64,000 bases of DNA from JAJPKK01 sp963807015 (GTDB lineage Bacteria; Pseudomonadota; Alphaproteobacteria; Rhizobiales; Xanthobacteraceae), in assembly GCA_963807015.1 (NCBI GenBank), contig CAWEAS010000012.1:1-64000 (forward strand), read 5' to 3'. The translations under genes and the position numbers were made by a program. How positions within the stretch are numbered: position 1 is the stretch's first letter; each line of letters opens with the position of its first letter. Under the pieces are notes generated by a model that was given only the letters and a program-made list of their open reading frames with translations, searched no databases and was not told the DNA's origin. This document shows, one piece after another, positions 18,703-28,273 of this stretch.

Positions 18703-19416
18703 ATGATCGGCCTTGGACTGATGGCACTTGCGGTGGCTGTCGCCGCCCTGATCCAAGGCGCCATTGGGGTTGGCTTCGCCCTCGTTGTGGCCCCGCTCGC
18801 GGCGGTCTTCCGGCCCGACCTGCTTCCGGGATCGATCCTCATCCTGATGCTGCCGCTCAATGCGTTCGTGGCCTGGCGCGAACGACACCATCTCGATGTG
18901 CCGAGCATGAGCTGGATCACGGCCGGCCGTTTCATCGGCACATTCGCCGGGCTTTGGATACTCATCGTGGTGACGACGCCGATATTGAATCTGGTGGTTG
19001 GCGCCACCACCATCTTGGCGGCACTCGCCACCAAGCTCGCGCCGAAATTCACGCCGAACCACACGACCTTCGTGGGCGCCGGCTTCATCACGGGAGTGAC
19101 GGAGACAGCGACCGGAATCGGCGGCCCGCCCCTTGCCCTCGTCTATCAGCATCACCCCGCGCCGACGCTGCGCGCGACCATCGCGATGTGTTTTCTGCTC
19201 GGCGAGATATTCTCGGTGGCAGCGCTGATGATCCAAGGAAAACTCGAACTCGTTCAGCTCGGTGACGCCGCGACACTCGCGCTGCCACTGCTTCTGGGCC
19301 TGCTTGGCAGCGGCTGGGCACACCGAAGGCTCAATGCCGGACGACTGCGCGACGCACTTCTGATTTTCGCGGTCGTCTCGGGCATCGTTTTGATCATCCA
19401 GTCAACAATTGGCTGA
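18703..19416 (+). CDS. TauE/SafE-family membrane permease
   Basis: 237 residues from the ATG at 18703; the longer frame starts with a TTG and no ribosome site. About seven or eight hydrophobic helices are visible. The family motif occurs twice in typical form: GAIGVGFALVVAP and TGVTETATGIGGPPLALVYQ. Relatives export sulfite, sulfoacetate or other organosulfur anions. It diverges from the TIR-STAND gene, 157 bp apart, but no functional link is visible. Confidence 0.88.
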   Translation: MIGLGLMALAVAVAALIQGAIGVGFALVVAPLAAVFRPDLLPGSILILMLPLNAFVAWRERHHLDVPSMSWITAGRFIGTFAGLWILIVVTTPILNLVVGATTILAALATKLAPKFTPNHTTFVGAGFITGVTETATGIGGPPLALVYQHHPAPTLRATIAMCFLLGEIFSVAALMIQGKLELVQLGDAATLALPLLLGLLGSGWAHRRLNAGRLRDALLIFAVVSGIVLIIQSTIG

Positions 19417-19629
19417 AGGATCACATGGGACTTGATCGAACATACTCGGGCTTGGGTCGGAGGTTTCTCACACCATGCGATTTCACGACATACATAGGTC
19501 GGTCTGCCCACGATCGATCTGCGTCGATTGGCTCCAGCGCGGCGATTAGTTCCGACCAACATCAATATCGATTGAACCCCAAGAAATGCTATCTTGTCCG
19601 CACTCCCTCCGTGAGAAGAGGAGCATGAT

Positions 19630-19878
19630 ATGAAGACCATCGTTCTAGCGGGAACAACGCTTGCTGTCATCGCGTGCAGTCTGCCGGCGGACGCGAGAGC
19701 CCGATACGTGCGGCATTACGCACACCCTCGCACCTATTATCCGGAGCCTCGCACCTATTCCCAGGAGCCCTATACGTCGCCGTTCTTTCGTGGTCGATCT
19801 TATTATGACGAGCGCGATCCCTTCATTCGCGGTCAAGTACTGCGCGATCTACCTCCCGGCAAACGCCCGCCTTTCTAG
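19630..19878 (+). CDS. Small secreted Tyr/Pro/Arg-rich protein
   Basis: 82 residues. Residues 1-23 form a signal peptide (IVLAGTTLAVIACSLPADARA). The mature part is rich in Tyr, Pro and Arg, with near-repeats HPRTYYPEPRTYSQEPYTS, and ends LPPGKRPPF. GAAGAGGAGCATGAT precedes the ATG. I do not recognise a family. Confidence 0.6.
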   Translation: MKTIVLAGTTLAVIACSLPADARARYVRHYAHPRTYYPEPRTYSQEPYTSPFFRGRSYYDERDPFIRGQVLRDLPPGKRPPF

Positions 19879-19917
19879 TGTTTTTCAAAGGCAGCAGACG
19901 AAACTTGCTGACGTGGT

Positions 19918-20670
19918 TCATCTGGTCGCGCGTATTGCCATGATCACGGGGACCACAATGATCCCGATCAGCACAGCGGCCATGAGGATGAGGATCAAGA
20001 TCGCATACCGCGCCCAGGCGACATAGGCCGCGTGACCGATCTGTCGTGCCGGCGGAGAAGTACCGTCCGTCGGGTGCAGTAAGTTCGCAATACCATGTGC
20101 GAGCCGGTCGTATCCGCTCCAGAGGCGAAGCAGCGGCGTCGGAAGTCGCTTGCGAATCTTCTTTCCGTCAATCACCAGTCCGATGAGTTCAATGATGGTC
20201 AACGCGATCAGCAGATAGGCAGCGAACGCAGTGAGAGCTTCGCCAGCGATGAACACATCGCCGCCATTCTGCTCTACCAGCAGCGCCGGAACGGCATCCG
20301 TCTCACCACCGCGCGCCCGTTCGAGATCGCGGACAAGCACGGTCACCTTGGCAGGCACGCCTTCGCGCACCGCGGCATACGTGGATTTTGGATGAGGTGT
20401 GGGGCGGGAGACCATCCCGATCCAGCCGGTGAAGGAGAACGGGGCCCCGCTGAGCGTGAACCGCATCAGCGCGTAGCTGCCCGTTCCGACCTGCAGCGAC
20501 TTTGACGTGATCATTCCTTCGATTGACGTGCGCGGTTGGAACATGCCGTCTCGGTTGATCGCGACGAACACGAGCGTCGGCAGCAGCAGGAACGCAGCCC
20601 AAAGTACGATGGGCTTGGCCTTCACCAGACTGAGGAGCACGGCATTCCCGCTTGTTCTCATATCGGGCAT
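19918..20670 (-). CDS. Membrane protein of unknown function
   Basis: 250 residues with three predicted transmembrane helices: near 18-37 (PIVLWAAFLLLPTLVFVAIN), near 145-170 (FAAYLLIALTIIELIGLVID) and near the end (AILILILMAAVLIGIIVVPVI). The loop between the first two holds a beta-rich DUF3592-like part (TYAAVREGVPAKVTVLVRDLE). The substrate or partner is unknown. It diverges from the HAD phosphatase. Confidence 0.65.
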   Translation of the reverse strand: MPDMRTSGNAVLLSLVKAKPIVLWAAFLLLPTLVFVAINRDGMFQPRTSIEGMITSKSLQVGTGSYALMRFTLSGAPFSFTGWIGMVSRPTPHPKSTYAAVREGVPAKVTVLVRDLERARGGETDAVPALLVEQNGGDVFIAGEALTAFAAYLLIALTIIELIGLVIDGKKIRKRLPTPLLRLWSGYDRLAHGIANLLHPTDGTSPPARQIGHAAYVAWARYAILILILMAAVLIGIIVVPVIMAIRATR

Positions 20671-20723
20671 TCCCGGCTCCGCTGCCGCAATCGACGACGT
20701 GCGCAGTAGACATCGGAGCTGAC

Positions 20724-20753
20724 GCGAACGGCAAGAGCATCCTTACCGTTCGC
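20724..20753. promoter_or_regulatory. Inverted repeat in a divergent intergenic region
   Basis: GCGAACGG at 20724-20731 and CCGTTCGC at 20746-20753 form a perfect 8-bp dyad with a 14-nt loop. It lies between the membrane-protein start (20670) and the HAD gene start (20813), so it may be an operator or attenuator hairpin. Confidence 0.35.
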
Positions 20754-20812
20754 GTGTTCGCCGTTTCGATAAGATGCACAATGCGCCCGCGAAGAACAGG
20801 CGGAGGTCGAAG

Positions 20813-21865
20813 ATGAAGTCGGACGGTCCGTCGCGCGGCGTCAGCCGGCGCGCCCTGGTCTCAAGCCTCGCACTCATTCCGGCATTGCCGGGCGTGCTGC
20901 GTCCCCGCGAAGCCGCGGCGCAGGGGACGCCTGCGCTGTCCTCCTGGAACGACGGCGCGGCGAAACAGGCGATCCTCGACTTCGTGCGCATCACGACCGA
21001 TCCGGCCAGCCCGAAATTCGTGCCGCCGGACGAACGCATCGCCACGTTCGATCAGGACGGCACGCTGTGGGTCGAGCACCCCATGTACACGCAGGTGATC
21101 TTCTGTCTCGACCGCGTCCCGGCGGTGGTGGCGCAAACACCGAAGCTCAGGGACGTCGAGCCGTTTAAGACCGTGCTCTCGGGCGATCGAGAGGCGATTG
21201 CCAAACTCGCGCTTCCCGATCTCGAAAAGATTCTGATCGCAACGCTGACCGGCATGACGACGGAGGTGTTCAGCGCCGAAGCGAAGAAATGGCTCGAGAC
21301 GGCAAAGCACCCACGCTGGAATCGCCTCTACACCGAACTCGCCTATCAACCGATGATCGAGGTCCTGCAATATTTCCGCGCGAATGGGTACAAGACCTAC
21401 ATCGCGACCGGCGGCGGCCAGGACTTCGTCCGTACCAACGCGCAACGGGTCTATGACATTCCGCCGAAACAGGTGGTTGGCACCGCCGCGGGAACCCAGT
21501 TCGGCTACGACAAGAACGGCGAGCCGATCCTGACCAAGGAACCGCGGCTGCTGCTGAACGACGACAAAGCCGGCAAGCCCGAGGGCATCCACCTGATGAT
21601 CGGCCGCCGTCCGCACGCGGCGTTCGGCAACTCGAATGGCGACCGGGAGATGCTGGAATACACGGGCGCCGGCGCCGGCGCGCGGCTGATGATGCTGGTG
21701 CTGCATGACGATTCGCGGCGCGAATACGCTTATGGTCCGGCGCAAGGCCTGCCCGATACCAAGGTCGGCGCCTTCACTCAGACACTCTACGATGAGGCAA
21801 AGACGAGCGGCTGGACCGTCATCAGCATGAAGAATGACTGGAAGCGAATCTTCGCATTCGAATGA
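20813..21865 (+). CDS. Tat-exported HAD-family phosphatase
   Basis: 350 residues from the ATG at 20813, which has GGAGG seven bases upstream; an earlier ATG at 20774 is less well placed. A twin-arginine signal (SRRALVSSLALIPALPGVL) is followed by the HAD motif I TFDQDGTLWV. Later motifs are ATGGGQDFVRTNAQ (motif II region), RPHAAFGNSNGDREML (motif IV with GNSNGD) and HDDSRREYAYG. The periplasmic substrate is unknown; similar proteins are annotated as haloacid-dehalogenase-like phosphatases. Confidence 0.85.
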   Translation: MKSDGPSRGVSRRALVSSLALIPALPGVLRPREAAAQGTPALSSWNDGAAKQAILDFVRITTDPASPKFVPPDERIATFDQDGTLWVEHPMYTQVIFCLDRVPAVVAQTPKLRDVEPFKTVLSGDREAIAKLALPDLEKILIATLTGMTTEVFSAEAKKWLETAKHPRWNRLYTELAYQPMIEVLQYFRANGYKTYIATGGGQDFVRTNAQRVYDIPPKQVVGTAAGTQFGYDKNGEPILTKEPRLLLNDDKAGKPEGIHLMIGRRPHAAFGNSNGDREMLEYTGAGAGARLMMLVLHDDSRREYAYGPAQGLPDTKVGAFTQTLYDEAKTSGWTVISMKNDWKRIFAFE

Positions 21866-22066
21866 ACGCGTTCGGTTGGGCGCGCCCGCGTCATCCATCT
21901 GTGATTGTTCCCGCGGCGATGATCGTCCGCCTTTGGCTCACTTGCGCGAGCCGACGATCCTTCCCTTCAGGCGCGCGTAGTTGCTGACTCCAACATCTGC
22001 GTGGAGTAAAACTGACGGTGCTGCGAACGTGGTAATGCCCTGCAGCCAACATTGGGAGGATAGACA

Positions 22067-23038
22067 ATGATCAAGACGACTTTGTCGCGCCGTGGACTGC
22101 TCGCCGGAACAGGCGCCGCCGCTGCGGCCGGTCTTCTGAGCGGCACGGCTCTCGCCAAGGCGCCCCTGCTGAACAAGCCTGCCCCGGCCTTCTACCGATT
22201 CAAGGTCGGCACCATCGAGGCGACGGTCATTTCCGATGGACCGATGGCAACCGGCCCGGTCGAGAAGACCTTCTTCGGTCCGACCGCCGACGAACTCAAG
22301 AAGATGATGGCCGATCGCTTCGTCGCTTCCGACAACGTGCTCCTCGACCAGAATGCGCTCGTCATCAATACGGGCGACAAGCTCGCGCTGTTTGAAACCG
22401 GCATGAGCTCGGTCAAGCGCTCCAAGGACATGGGCAAGCTCGTCGAGAACATGAAGGCGGCCGGCATCGATCCCAAGGACATCGACGCCGTCATTCCCTC
22501 CCATGGCCACATTGACCACATCGGCGGCATCCTCGCCGAGGACGGCAGCCGCAACTTCCCGAACGCGCAGATCTACATTGCGCAGGTCGATCTCGAATAT
22601 TGGACCGACGAGGCGGCGCGCAAGGGCACGCCGGGCGAGGGCTCGATGCTCGCGGCACGCAAGAACCTGCTGCCGAACCGCGACCGCATCATCTTCTACA
22701 AGGACGGCAAGGAGGTCATTCCCGGGGTGCAGGCCATGGCGACGCCGGGCCACACCTACGGACACACCGGCTTCATCGTCAACTCGGGAAACCAGACGCT
22801 GTTCGTCGGCGGCGATCTCGTCCACCACGACATCATCATCGAGAAGCCGCGGATGGAAGATGCGTTCGACACCGATCGCAAGATGGCGATCGAGACCCGC
22901 GTCAGGACGATGGGCATGCTATCGTCGCAGAAGCTGCTGTCGCTCATCTATCATACCGCATGGCCCGGCCTCGGCCATTTCTCGACGCGCGGCGACGGCT
23001 TCCGCTTCGAGCCGATTGCGATGGATTTCAGGAGCTGA
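22067..23038 (+). CDS. Tat-exported metallo-beta-lactamase-fold hydrolase
   Basis: 323 residues. The Tat signal is SRRGLLAGTGAAAAAGLLSG. The fold has SHGHIDHIGG (HxHxDH), then TPGHTYGHTGF and FVGGDLVHHD as further metal ligands, and a late HTAWPGLGHF. This is the arrangement of quorum-quenching lactonase-like and related periplasmic hydrolases. The ATG at 22067 follows GGGAGGATAGACA. A strong terminator follows the gene. Confidence 0.9.
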   Translation: MIKTTLSRRGLLAGTGAAAAAGLLSGTALAKAPLLNKPAPAFYRFKVGTIEATVISDGPMATGPVEKTFFGPTADELKKMMADRFVASDNVLLDQNALVINTGDKLALFETGMSSVKRSKDMGKLVENMKAAGIDPKDIDAVIPSHGHIDHIGGILAEDGSRNFPNAQIYIAQVDLEYWTDEAARKGTPGEGSMLAARKNLLPNRDRIIFYKDGKEVIPGVQAMATPGHTYGHTGFIVNSGNQTLFVGGDLVHHDIIIEKPRMEDAFDTDRKMAIETRVRTMGMLSSQKLLSLIYHTAWPGLGHFSTRGDGFRFEPIAMDFRS

Positions 23039-23080
23039 CGCTGCGAGCCGCTGCATCGGCAATCTGTATGAAATGATTGG

Positions 23081-23111
23081 GGCCGCCGGATCATCCGGCG
23101 GCCCTTATTTT
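23081..23111 (+). terminator. Intrinsic terminator, probably bidirectional
   Basis: GGCCGCCGGA-TCA-TCCGGCGGCC is a perfect 10-bp G+C stem followed by CTTATTTT. It ends the metallohydrolase gene. The stop codon of the facing DUF1489 gene is inside the T-run, and the minus strand also has the hairpin shortly after that stop. Confidence 0.8.
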
Positions 23112-23550
23112 ACAGCAGGCCGAGATCGCGCAGTTCGCGCCGCATGGCTTCCGGCATGTTGCGGGCGCCGGGCGCGGCGCGGTCGAGATCGCGCGGCGCA
23201 TCCTTGACGTCGAGATAGCGCCAGCCCTGGAAGGCGCGATAAGGGCGCGGCTCGACCAGCACCGGCTTGCAATCGAGCGCGATGTGGCAGCGGCCGACGC
23301 CCTCCTTGTCGACGAACGGGCTGATGTCGAGAATGCGCTCGCGGCACATGATCTGGCCGCGGATCACCCAGTAGAGCGAGCCGCCGGCGACGATTTCCTC
23401 GGCGCGCTTCGGCACCATGCGGGTGGTGTGATTGCGCTGGCGTTTGCGCGCGCTCGCTTTGGCGCCGGCGGCCTTGAGCCTCTCCTTGATCCAGTCCTCG
23501 AGATCCTTGACCGACTCGCAACCGACGCAAAGCTTGATGAGGTGAAGCAC
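23110..23550 (-). CDS. DUF1489-family protein
   Basis: 146 residues with a GTG start (VLHLIKLCVGCESVKDLEDW). The sequence LHLIKLCVG, HTTRMVPKR, GGSLYWVIRGQIMCRERIL and PRPYRAFQGWRYL match the conserved blocks of DUF1489, a family found in alphaproteobacteria. The function is unknown. It starts 13 nt after the stop of the carboxylase subunit and is therefore probably in the same operon. Confidence 0.88.
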   Translation of the reverse strand: MLHLIKLCVGCESVKDLEDWIKERLKAAGAKASARKRQRNHTTRMVPKRAEEIVAGGSLYWVIRGQIMCRERILDISPFVDKEGVGRCHIALDCKPVLVEPRPYRAFQGWRYLDVKDAPRDLDRAAPGARNMPEAMRRELRDLGLL

Positions 23551-23563
23551 TCGAACCTGCCCT

Positions 23564-25534
23564 TCATTGATCGGAGAGTGTGGCGGCAGCTTCGATGCGC
23601 ACCAGCGGTGCCCCTTCGACCGCCTGGGCGCCCGCCACCGCGATAACCTCCATCACCATGCCATCGATCGGGGCGGTCAGGCTGTGCTCCATTTTCATGG
23701 CTTCCATGACCGCCAAGCGCGCGCCCTTCTTCACCTGCTGACCCGGTGTCACCAACACGGCGACGATCTTGCCGTTCATCGGTGCGACAACGGTACCGTC
23801 GCCGCCCACCGCGACATCGAGGGTATCGTGACGGATCAACGCGACGCGATGTTGCCGGCCGTTGCCGATGACGACGACGCCATCGGGCACCGTGATGACC
23901 CGGTCGGGAGGAGATGACATCTCGCCGACCGGAGCGCCGCCGATGCTGACGCGAGGACCGCCGGCTCCCCACGCGACATCGACCTGGAAGGGTTCGCCGT
24001 CGACGGCGACATCGAGCGCCATCACGCGCGGCGGTCCGAGCGAGAAGCCGTCATTCGCCGACCACGGGTCTTGCCATTCGCGGGTCTCGGCCGGCGCGTC
24101 GACGCGTGCGCGCTCGCTCGCGATGAGTGCAGCGACGCCATGGGCAACGGCCTGCGTCACGGCCGCCGCATCGAACCGCAGCAGTTCGTCGTAATGGCGC
24201 GGGATGAAGCTGGTATCGAACCGTCCGGCGCGGAAATCGGGATGCTCGACGAGCGCCTTGAGGAGCGGTGTATTGACCCGTGGACCCACCACGATCGTGT
24301 CGCCGAGCGCCGCGGCGAGCCGCGCGAGCGCCGCTTCGCGCGTCGGGGCGCGCGCGATGACCTTCGCGATCATCGGGTCGTAGTCGGACGGCACGACGTC
24401 GCCGGCTTCGAAGCCGGTATCGACACGGATGCCCTCCCCTTTCGGCAGTTCCAGCATGGCGATGCGCCCCGAGGACGGCAGGAAGCCGTTGTCGGGGTCT
24501 TCGGCGTAGAGGCGCGCCTCGACGGCATGGCCGACGAGCGGCACCGCGTTCTGGGTCAGCGGCAATGCCTCTCCCGCCGCGATGCGGAACTGCCACTCGA
24601 CCAGGTCGAGCCCGGTGATCGCCTCGGTGACCGGATGCTCCACCTGCAATCGCGTGTTCATTTCCATGAACCAGAACCCGTGCAGTCCCGCCGAAGCATC
24701 GGCAATGAACTCGATGGTGCCGGCACCGACGTAACCGACGGCGCGGGCCGCGGCGACCGCGGCCTTGCCCATCTCTACCCGCAACGCCGCGGTCATGCCC
24801 GGCGCGGGCGCCTCCTCGATAACCTTCTGATGACGCCGCTGCAGCGAACAGTCGCGCTCGTTGAGATGGATGGTGTTTCCTTCCTGATCGGCGAAGATCT
24901 GGAATTCGATGTGCCGCGGCGCCTCGATATATTTTTCGACCAACACGCGCGCATCGCCGAAGGCCGCGCTGGCCTCGCGCTGCGCCTCTTCGAGTGCCGC
25001 CTCAAAGTCCGCGTGCTTGTCGACGCGGCGCATGCCGCGCCCGCCGCCACCCGCCGCCGCCTTGATGAGAACGGGGTAGCCGATCTCATAGGCCTTGCGC
25101 TTGAGAAACGCCGCGCCTTGCTGTTCGCCGTGAAAGCCGGGCACCACCGGAACGCCGGCCCTTTCCATCAGCGTCTTGGCCCGATCCTTGAGGCCCATGG
25201 CCCGGATCGCAGCGGGCGGCGGACCGACAAAGACGATGCCGGCCGCGGCACAGGCCTCGGCGAAGTCCGCGTTCTCCGACACGAAACCGTAGCCGGGATG
25301 CACGCATTGCGCGCCGGTCTGGCGGGCGACTGCGATCAGCTTGTCGATCGCAAGATAGCTGTCGCGGGGCGGCGGCGGCCCGATGCACACCGTTTCGTCG
25401 CAGACGCGCACGTGCATCGCCCCCGCGTCGGCCTCGGAGTAGACCGCGATCGTGCGCATCCCGAGCCGCTTTGCAGTGCGCGCGATGCGGACCGCGATTT
25501 CGCCGCGGTTGGCGATGAGGACCGAAGAGAACAT
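23564..25534 (-). CDS. Acyl-CoA carboxylase, biotin carboxylase/biotin-carrier subunit
   Basis: 656 residues. Residues 1-450 are the biotin carboxylase with ANRGEIAVRI, GGGGRGMRRVD (ATP loop), RRHQKVIEEAP and MNTRLQVEHPVTE. The C-terminal biotinyl domain carries EAMKMEH with the lysine that accepts biotin, at about residue 615. The domain order matches the alpha subunits of propionyl-CoA or 3-methylcrotonyl-CoA carboxylases. The carboxyltransferase beta subunit is not in the window, so the acyl-CoA substrate is open. DUF1489 lies downstream. Confidence 0.93.
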   Translation of the reverse strand: MFSSVLIANRGEIAVRIARTAKRLGMRTIAVYSEADAGAMHVRVCDETVCIGPPPPRDSYLAIDKLIAVARQTGAQCVHPGYGFVSENADFAEACAAAGIVFVGPPPAAIRAMGLKDRAKTLMERAGVPVVPGFHGEQQGAAFLKRKAYEIGYPVLIKAAAGGGGRGMRRVDKHADFEAALEEAQREASAAFGDARVLVEKYIEAPRHIEFQIFADQEGNTIHLNERDCSLQRRHQKVIEEAPAPGMTAALRVEMGKAAVAAARAVGYVGAGTIEFIADASAGLHGFWFMEMNTRLQVEHPVTEAITGLDLVEWQFRIAAGEALPLTQNAVPLVGHAVEARLYAEDPDNGFLPSSGRIAMLELPKGEGIRVDTGFEAGDVVPSDYDPMIAKVIARAPTREAALARLAAALGDTIVVGPRVNTPLLKALVEHPDFRAGRFDTSFIPRHYDELLRFDAAAVTQAVAHGVAALIASERARVDAPAETREWQDPWSANDGFSLGPPRVMALDVAVDGEPFQVDVAWGAGGPRVSIGGAPVGEMSSPPDRVITVPDGVVVIGNGRQHRVALIRHDTLDVAVGGDGTVVAPMNGKIVAVLVTPGQQVKKGARLAVMEAMKMEHSLTAPIDGMVMEVIAVAGAQAVEGAPLVRIEAAATLSDQ

Positions 25535-25680
25535 CGGTCTGCGATATCATCAGGACGATGACAAATGAAAGCGCCGCGTACGGCGTTTTCCACCGCCAGA
25601 CCACCTTGGGTCGTGTAGAACGCTATTGGGACGCACACGACAGCGTGCGGCCTACGCGGAATAAATCCGAAATCGCAGGG

Positions 25681-25747
25681 TGCAATAGCGCAGCGTATTG
25701 CATCGTTGCGCGGCCCCCGGTGCAATACGTTGCGCTATTCTATTGCG
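25681..25747. promoter_or_regulatory. Repeated TGCAATA/TATTGCA dyads upstream of the carboxylase gene
   Basis: TGCAATA-N8-TATTGCA (25681-25702) is a perfect 7-bp dyad. A second, partial copy starts 40 bp away (25721: TGCAATA, TATT, then TATTGCG). The two copies also pair with each other over about 19 bp. They lie about 150-210 bp upstream of the carboxylase start on the minus strand and after the end of 25765-26760. Operator or hairpin are both possible. Confidence 0.45.
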
Positions 25748-25764
25748 CCTTACGGAAAGTGACG

Positions 25765-26760
25765 TCAGCGCGGGGATGCAGTACGCGGGAGCGTGCCGTC
25801 GGCCGGATCGACGTCCGGCTGCGCGGCAGGCGCCGGCCGTTCACGCGCGGGACGCGGCGGGGTCGCGCGCGCCTGCGCCGGACGGCGCGGCGGGACCGGC
25901 GTTTCGCTCGCGGTTGCGGGGGCCGGCGCGGCCACCTGCGTATGCGGCGGGGTCGTCGGCTCAGGTGCCATGATGTTGATCGCCGGGATCGATTTCGCCG
26001 ACGGGAAATCATAACGCGGCGAGACCGTTGCCGGCCCCGGCGTAATGGTGGGAATGCCCGCTGATGGGCCTATCACAATCGTCGGCGTTTCGGTCCGCGT
26101 GGGCGAATTCCACATCGCCGTGTACTTGGTGACGCGGTCCTGGAAAACGTGGTCGCGCATATTAGCAAGCAGGTGGCTCGGGTCCTTGAATTGCGCCAGC
26201 GCATCGCACCGGTCCGCGGTGCAGCCGTTCTTCGTCTCGAGAACATGGGCGACGACGCCGAAACGGTCGAGCTCGATCGAGGCCCGCAGCGGCGCAAGCT
26301 CGGCGGCAAGCGCGCCGCTCGGACGGTTGGCTTGCTGGGAGCTTTCGTTCAGCAACGCAAGCTTCGCAGTGATGTAGGACACGGCCGCCGCGATCGCCTC
26401 GGGACTGCCGAATACGCGCTTTTCGCAGGCCGCCTCGACGGCGTCGCCGGCCATTTCATCAAGGCAGGCAAGTGCCGACCCCGGCGCAATGGCGCGCGCC
26501 GTCAGGGCCGCCGAACGCTCATCGAACGAACGCTTCGCGGCCGTCTCGTCCTGACCGGACTGATGTTGCAGGTAATACCAACCCGCATAGACGACGGCCG
26601 CGACGATCGCGATCCGGAACAGCGATCTGATCAGGGCTGCGCCGCCCGCGCGGCGGATCGCCATGAACAGCGCAAAAACCACGATGGCGGATGCCGCCGC
26701 GATCACCCACATTGGAACCGCAAAAGTCCCCATCGCCGAACTCCACCCCGGCATTTTCAT
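25765..26760 (-). CDS. Membrane-anchored protein of unknown function with Pro/Ala-rich tail
   Basis: 331 residues. Two N-terminal hydrophobic segments (PMWVIAAASAIVVFALFMAI and LFRIAIVAAVVYAGWYYLQ). A middle domain has Cys pairs (ALACLDEMAGDAVEAACEKR, NGCTADRCDALAQF) and the text AAAVSYITAKLALLNE. The last 100 residues are Pro/Thr/Ala rich and disordered. GAGGT precedes the ATG at 26760. Such proteins occur in rhizobial relatives; the role is not known. Confidence 0.65.
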   Translation of the reverse strand: MKMPGWSSAMGTFAVPMWVIAAASAIVVFALFMAIRRAGGAALIRSLFRIAIVAAVVYAGWYYLQHQSGQDETAAKRSFDERSAALTARAIAPGSALACLDEMAGDAVEAACEKRVFGSPEAIAAAVSYITAKLALLNESSQQANRPSGALAAELAPLRASIELDRFGVVAHVLETKNGCTADRCDALAQFKDPSHLLANMRDHVFQDRVTKYTAMWNSPTRTETPTIVIGPSAGIPTITPGPATVSPRYDFPSAKSIPAINIMAPEPTTPPHTQVAAPAPATASETPVPPRRPAQARATPPRPARERPAPAAQPDVDPADGTLPRTASPR

Positions 26761-26981
26761 ACCTCACAGCGCGCGAACGCCAGTCCTGCCGGGCCCTTTG
26801 GGATTGCTGGCATTATGCAGTAGCCCCCGCGCGATGGCTACCGCCATTCTCTCAAAGTCTCTGTCGCCCGGTGTGACTCCGGGTTGCTCGTGCCCCCACG
26901 AGACATGACATGCGCGCGATGAACCATTAGTGTCCCGGCCGAAGTTACGACCTGTCCTCTCACGCTGATCCCGAGCTCTCA

Positions 26982-27722
26982 ATGAACACACAGACTTCGG
27001 CGCCGCGTTCGGCCGGCCCTGCCGATCCCGCCGCCATCGACGATCTCGTCGCCGCCAACCGCATTCTTGCCGACCAGGGCGTGCTCGACGGCTACGGCCA
27101 CGTCAGCATCCGCCATCCGGCGACGGCGGATCGCTATCTCCTGTCGCGGTCGCGATCGCCCGCGATCATCGCTGCCGAAGACATCATGGAGTTCGACCTC
27201 GATTCCAATCCGGTCGATCAGCAGCGCCGGCTCATGTACATCGAGCGTTATATCCATGGCGAAATCTACAAGGCCCGTCCCGACGTCAATGCGATCGTGC
27301 ACAGTCATTCGCCGACCGTCATTCCCTTCAGCGTCAGCACGGTGAAGCTCAAGCCGATCTGCCACATGTCGGCATTCCTCAAGCATGACGTCCCGAATTT
27401 CGAAATCCGCGACTGCGACGGCATGACCGACCTGCTGGTCCGGAACGCCAAGCACGGTCAAGGCCTTGCCAGCGCCTTAAGCGCCAACAATGTGGCGCTA
27501 ATGCGGGGGCACGGGAACGTCTGCGTCGGCCCCGACGTCATGACGGCCGTCTACCGGGCGGTTTATACGGAGGTCAATGCACGCCTGCAGGCGCAGGCCA
27601 TCGCGTTGGGCGGGGAGATCAAATTCCTCGCGCCCGAGGAGTGCGATCTGATCACCGGGCGCCGCGACACCAACTATCAGCGACCCTGGGCCATGTGGAA
27701 GAGCCGCATCGCCACCAACTGA
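26982..27722 (+). CDS. Class II aldolase/adducin-family protein
   Basis: 246 residues. The family's zinc-binding histidines are visible in IVHSHSPTVIPFS and in MRGHGNVCVG. Early blocks are LDGYGHVSIRHP and YLLSRSRSPAII. Relatives include fuculose-phosphate aldolase and decarboxylating or ketone-cleaving enzymes; the substrate cannot be fixed here. The gene stands alone between divergent and co-directional neighbours. Confidence 0.87.
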   Translation: MNTQTSAPRSAGPADPAAIDDLVAANRILADQGVLDGYGHVSIRHPATADRYLLSRSRSPAIIAAEDIMEFDLDSNPVDQQRRLMYIERYIHGEIYKARPDVNAIVHSHSPTVIPFSVSTVKLKPICHMSAFLKHDVPNFEIRDCDGMTDLLVRNAKHGQGLASALSANNVALMRGHGNVCVGPDVMTAVYRAVYTEVNARLQAQAIALGGEIKFLAPEECDLITGRRDTNYQRPWAMWKSRIATN

Positions 27723-27810
27723 CCACAAAAGGGCGCCACACCATCTGCGAGAACCCGCGCCGCTGACGGCGAGCGCCGCATTCTTGTTCAACCGCGGAGG
27801 CTCAAGGCCG

Positions 27811-28233
27811 ATGATTAAGAAACTGAGCGCTGCCGTTGGAGGCGCTGCCCTCGCCGCCGCCGTCCTGATCGGGAGCCCCGTCGACACGCCGGCCGCGGCA
27901 GAAACCGTTGTGTTGCAAGGCATCGGCACGCTGGGCTGCAAGAAGCTCCTCACTGACGTGAGGCCCACCGAGGGCCTCGCCAACACCGCGAACGTGATGC
28001 TCTACGCGTGGGTGCAAGGATACGTCAGCGCCGCCAACGTCGCGCTTCTCGAAGACGAGGGCAAGCATGTCGATATGGGCACCCTCGACGGCGGGCGCGT
28101 CCTCGGCTTCATCATCGAGTTCTGCAAGGCGAACCCCGAAGGCAAGGCGATTGCCGCGATCGACGAGTTGATTCGCCAATCCGAAAAAATCCCAACCAAG
28201 TGGGACGCCGGTACGGTCAGCTGGGACGATTGA
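27811..28233 (+). CDS. Secreted small protein, HdeA/HdeB-like
   Basis: 140 residues. The ATG at 27811 has GGAGG 10 bases upstream; an in-frame TTG at 27784 is unlikely. A signal peptide (KKLSAAVGGAALAAAVLIG, cleaved after PAAA) precedes a domain with two Cys (TLGCKKLL, IEFCKANP) and the text YAWVQGYVSAANV. This helical, disulfide-linked layout resembles the HdeA/B acid-chaperone fold, but the assignment is by pattern only. Confidence 0.6.
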   Translation: MIKKLSAAVGGAALAAAVLIGSPVDTPAAAETVVLQGIGTLGCKKLLTDVRPTEGLANTANVMLYAWVQGYVSAANVALLEDEGKHVDMGTLDGGRVLGFIIEFCKANPEGKAIAAIDELIRQSEKIPTKWDAGTVSWDD

Positions 28234-28273
28234 GACGACCGTTAGATCTTGGCCTTGCGTGACCGACCGGTCG

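Noticed and set aside
24071..25561. 496-codon frame opposite the biotin carboxylase gene
   Set aside because: Antisense shadow of a strongly conserved enzyme.
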